From NCBI GenBank assembly GCA_030838475.1, contig JAUZFP010000104.1, positions 1-41,768 on the forward strand: a stretch of 41,768 bases of DNA, in the 5' to 3' direction. The notes under the pieces were generated by a model. That model made no database searches. It had not been told where the DNA came from and was given only the letters and a program-made list of their open reading frames with translations. Origin of the DNA: Actinomycetota bacterium (lineage in GTDB: Bacteria > Actinomycetota > Actinomycetes > Actinomycetales > Microbacteriaceae). Below, in pieces: positions 40,507 through 41,768 of this stretch. Every line of letters begins with the position of its first letter. Position 1 is the first letter of the stretch. Position numbers and translations under genes: made by a program.

Positions 40507-41513
40507 GCTGCGTTCTCCTTCGTGGCTGCGCTCGTGCTTGAGACAAACGTGTGCCCGGTGTATTTGAGGTACACGTCATCGAGGCTGGGCCTCGCGACGG
40601 TGGCGGATGCGACCAGCAGGCGGTCGTCATCCAGAGCTCCGAGCACCTGGGGGAGCGCGGTCGCACCGACGGCGGCGCGGCCGCGGAGCACTCGCCCATC
40701 GACGATCACGTCGCCGAGGGCGCGCACTCGCGAGATCGCGCGAAGCGCGGAGTCCAGGTCGGTCTCCGGGGCGAGTTCAACAAACACGGCGTCGCCGCGG
40801 AGCCCGTTCTTGAGTTCGTCCGGGCTTCCAGTGACGACGACGCGACCGTGGTCCACGATCGCGAGTTGGCTTGCGAGTCGGTCGGCCTCGTCGAGGTAGT
40901 GCGTGGTCAGCAGCACGGTCATCTGTTCTGCCGTCGCCATGCTTTCGAGCTCCGCCCACATCTCGGCGCGCGCCTCAGGGTCGAGCCCGGTGGTGGGCTC
41001 GTCGAGGAAGAGGACCTGCGGGCGATGCATGAGACCGATCGCCACATCCAGTTTTCGCGCCATGCCGCCCGAGTAGGCCTTGACCAGTCGGTCCCCGGAG
41101 TCGGTGAGCGAGAACCGGTCGAGCAACTCCGCGGCGCGTGCCCTGGCGGACCGGCGCGGCATCCCCTGCAGTTGCCCGGCGAGAATCAGGTTCTCCCGGC
41201 CGGTATCCATCGGGTCGGTGACGGCCTTCTGGGCGACGAACCCGATGGTCTTGCGCACCCGGTCGGGGTGCGTCAAGAGGTCGACGCCCGCGATGCTGGC
41301 GCCGCCCGAGTCGGGACGCGAGAGCGTCGAGAGGATCCTGACGCTGGTGGACTTGCCCGCGCCGTTCGGCCCCAGCAGTCCGAAGATGGTGCCGGTCTCG
41401 ACGCCGAAGCTCACGCCGTCGAGGGCCCGGATGCGCGGCTTGCCGCGTCCGCCCGGGTAGGTCTTGACGAGTTCGCGGGCCTCGATTGCCAGCGATTCTG
41501 ATGGACGTGCCAT
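40503..41513 (-). CDS. ABC exporter ATPase, DrrA-like
   Basis: The 336-residue protein has Walker A GPNGAGKS (48-55), signature YSGGM (147-151), Walker B VLFLDEP (167-173) and the H-loop LLTTHYLDEADRLA. The extended C-terminal domain of about 100 residues is typical for DrrA, which binds its permease through it. It powers the exporter with the downstream permease. AGGAG lies about 8 nt before the ATG at 41513. Confidence 0.93.
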   Translation of the reverse strand: MARPSESLAIEARELVKTYPGGRGKPRIRALDGVSFGVETGTIFGLLGPNGAGKSTSVRILSTLSRPDSGGASIAGVDLLTHPDRVRKTIGFVAQKAVTDPMDTGRENLILAGQLQGMPRRSARARAAELLDRFSLTDSGDRLVKAYSGGMARKLDVAIGLMHRPQVLFLDEPTTGLDPEARAEMWAELESMATAEQMTVLLTTHYLDEADRLASQLAIVDHGRVVVTGSPDELKNGLRGDAVFVELAPETDLDSALRAISRVRALGDVIVDGRVLRGRAAVGATALPQVLGALDDDRLLVASATVARPSLDDVYLKYTGHTFVSSTSAATKENAA

Positions 41514-41659
41514 TGGGATAACTCCTGTTTCGTGGGGAGTCTCCGGACGAAAAAGCGCGCGCCAGTACAGTTGGGGTGGGCCTTGATAACTGTTAGCGCA
41601 GCTCTGGTTCGTCGATAGATCTCTGGGTTTTGGGGGCTCGTATGTTCGCGCATCCGAGC

Positions 41660-41678
41660 CACCGCTTAGTTGGCGGTG
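41660..41678 (-). terminator. Weak hairpin downstream of partial gene
   Basis: CACCGC and GCGGTG form a perfect 6-bp stem with a 7-nt loop, 9 bp after the stop codon of the partial minus-strand gene. No T-run follows. In the rest of the 173-bp gap (41514-41686) nothing else was found besides the upstream region of the exporter. Confidence 0.3.
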
Positions 41679-41686
41679 CGTGTTTG

Positions 41687-41768
41687 TTATTGCTTGTGCG
41701 AGTCGGCCGGGAACAGCATCCTCGCGAGCACAAGGAAGAACACGACCAGTCCGCCGAGGAGCGCGAGC
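41687..41768 (-). CDS. C-terminal end of a membrane protein (partial)
   Basis: The frame is open from the window edge to TAA at 41689-41687 and encodes 26 residues: a hydrophobic segment (LALLGGLVVFFLVLARML) and a polar tail ending PADSHKQ. This looks like the last membrane helix of a protein encoded mainly outside the window. Its identity cannot be told, and chance openness of such a short frame cannot be excluded. Confidence 0.5.
   Translation of the reverse strand, partial: LALLGGLVVFFLVLARMLFPADSHKQ

Noticed and set aside
41411-41662. 83-codon open frame on the minus strand
   Set aside because: Overlaps the start of the DrrA-like gene in another frame and the exporter's upstream region; no family likeness.
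1-41768. CRISPR arrays, insertion sequences, prophage genes, riboswitches of known class
   Set aside because: No regularly spaced direct repeats, transposase or phage proteins were found; no known riboswitch core was recognised, including before the Nramp and DedA genes.

Overview
The window comes from a GC-rich actinobacterial chromosome. The gene set (DUF3039, HEAT protein, pncB/murI/rph/rdgB block, Nramp transporter, MsiK-type sugar ABC system without its own ATPase) and the many apparently leaderless genes with TAnnnT -10 boxes suit the family Microbacteriaceae, but no rRNA or other decisive marker is present, so the genus is left open. No insertion sequence, prophage, CRISPR array or replication origin was seen.

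Layout. 87-2846: a lipoprotein, an overlapping secreted PKD-like protein, and a membrane-anchored HtrA-type protease. 2923-21935: a large cell-wall polymer (teichoic-acid-like) region. It has a family 2 glycosyltransferase, a 919-residue protein with two CDP-polyol phosphotransferase modules, a Wzm/Wzt (TagG/TagH) exporter with an EcsC-like gene in the same operon, a LicC/RmlA-type nucleotidyltransferase, and a five-gene operon. That operon holds a fused cytidylyltransferase-reductase (CDP-ribitol synthesis type), three tandem divergent TagF-like proteins joined by ATGA overlaps, and a family 39 glycosyltransferase. A Phd/VapC toxin-antitoxin pair, an ABC exporter pair and a DUF3039 gene sit among these. 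22006-28595: mostly housekeeping genes: pncB, murI, rph, rdgB, an Nramp metal transporter, a small secreted protein, a HEAT-repeat protein and a DedA protein.

28802-30413: a two-gene clpP operon, one product with a complete Ser-His-Asp triad and one with Gly at the nucleophile, facing a PopR/ClgR-like regulator that ends in LAA. Both promoters carry the same inverted repeat, TTCTGC-N5-GCAG, about 50 nt upstream of the start codon. This looks like a self-contained proteolysis regulon.

30667-41768: a small membrane protein whose end overlaps a tRNA-Leu(UAG) on the other strand, an alpha/beta hydrolase, a GT52/polysialyltransferase-like protein, and a LacI-controlled alpha-glucoside locus (binding protein, two permeases, LacI, divergent GH13 glucosidase) with three LacI boxes in the divergent promoter. 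It ends with a DrrAB-like ABC exporter and the last 26 codons of a membrane protein that runs off the window.

The strongest candidates for something new are the clpP/PopR-like regulon with its shared operator and inactive ClpP partner, and the operon of three membrane-linked TagF-like proteins whose usual WHG motif is replaced by IGHG-[ED]-S-x-K.
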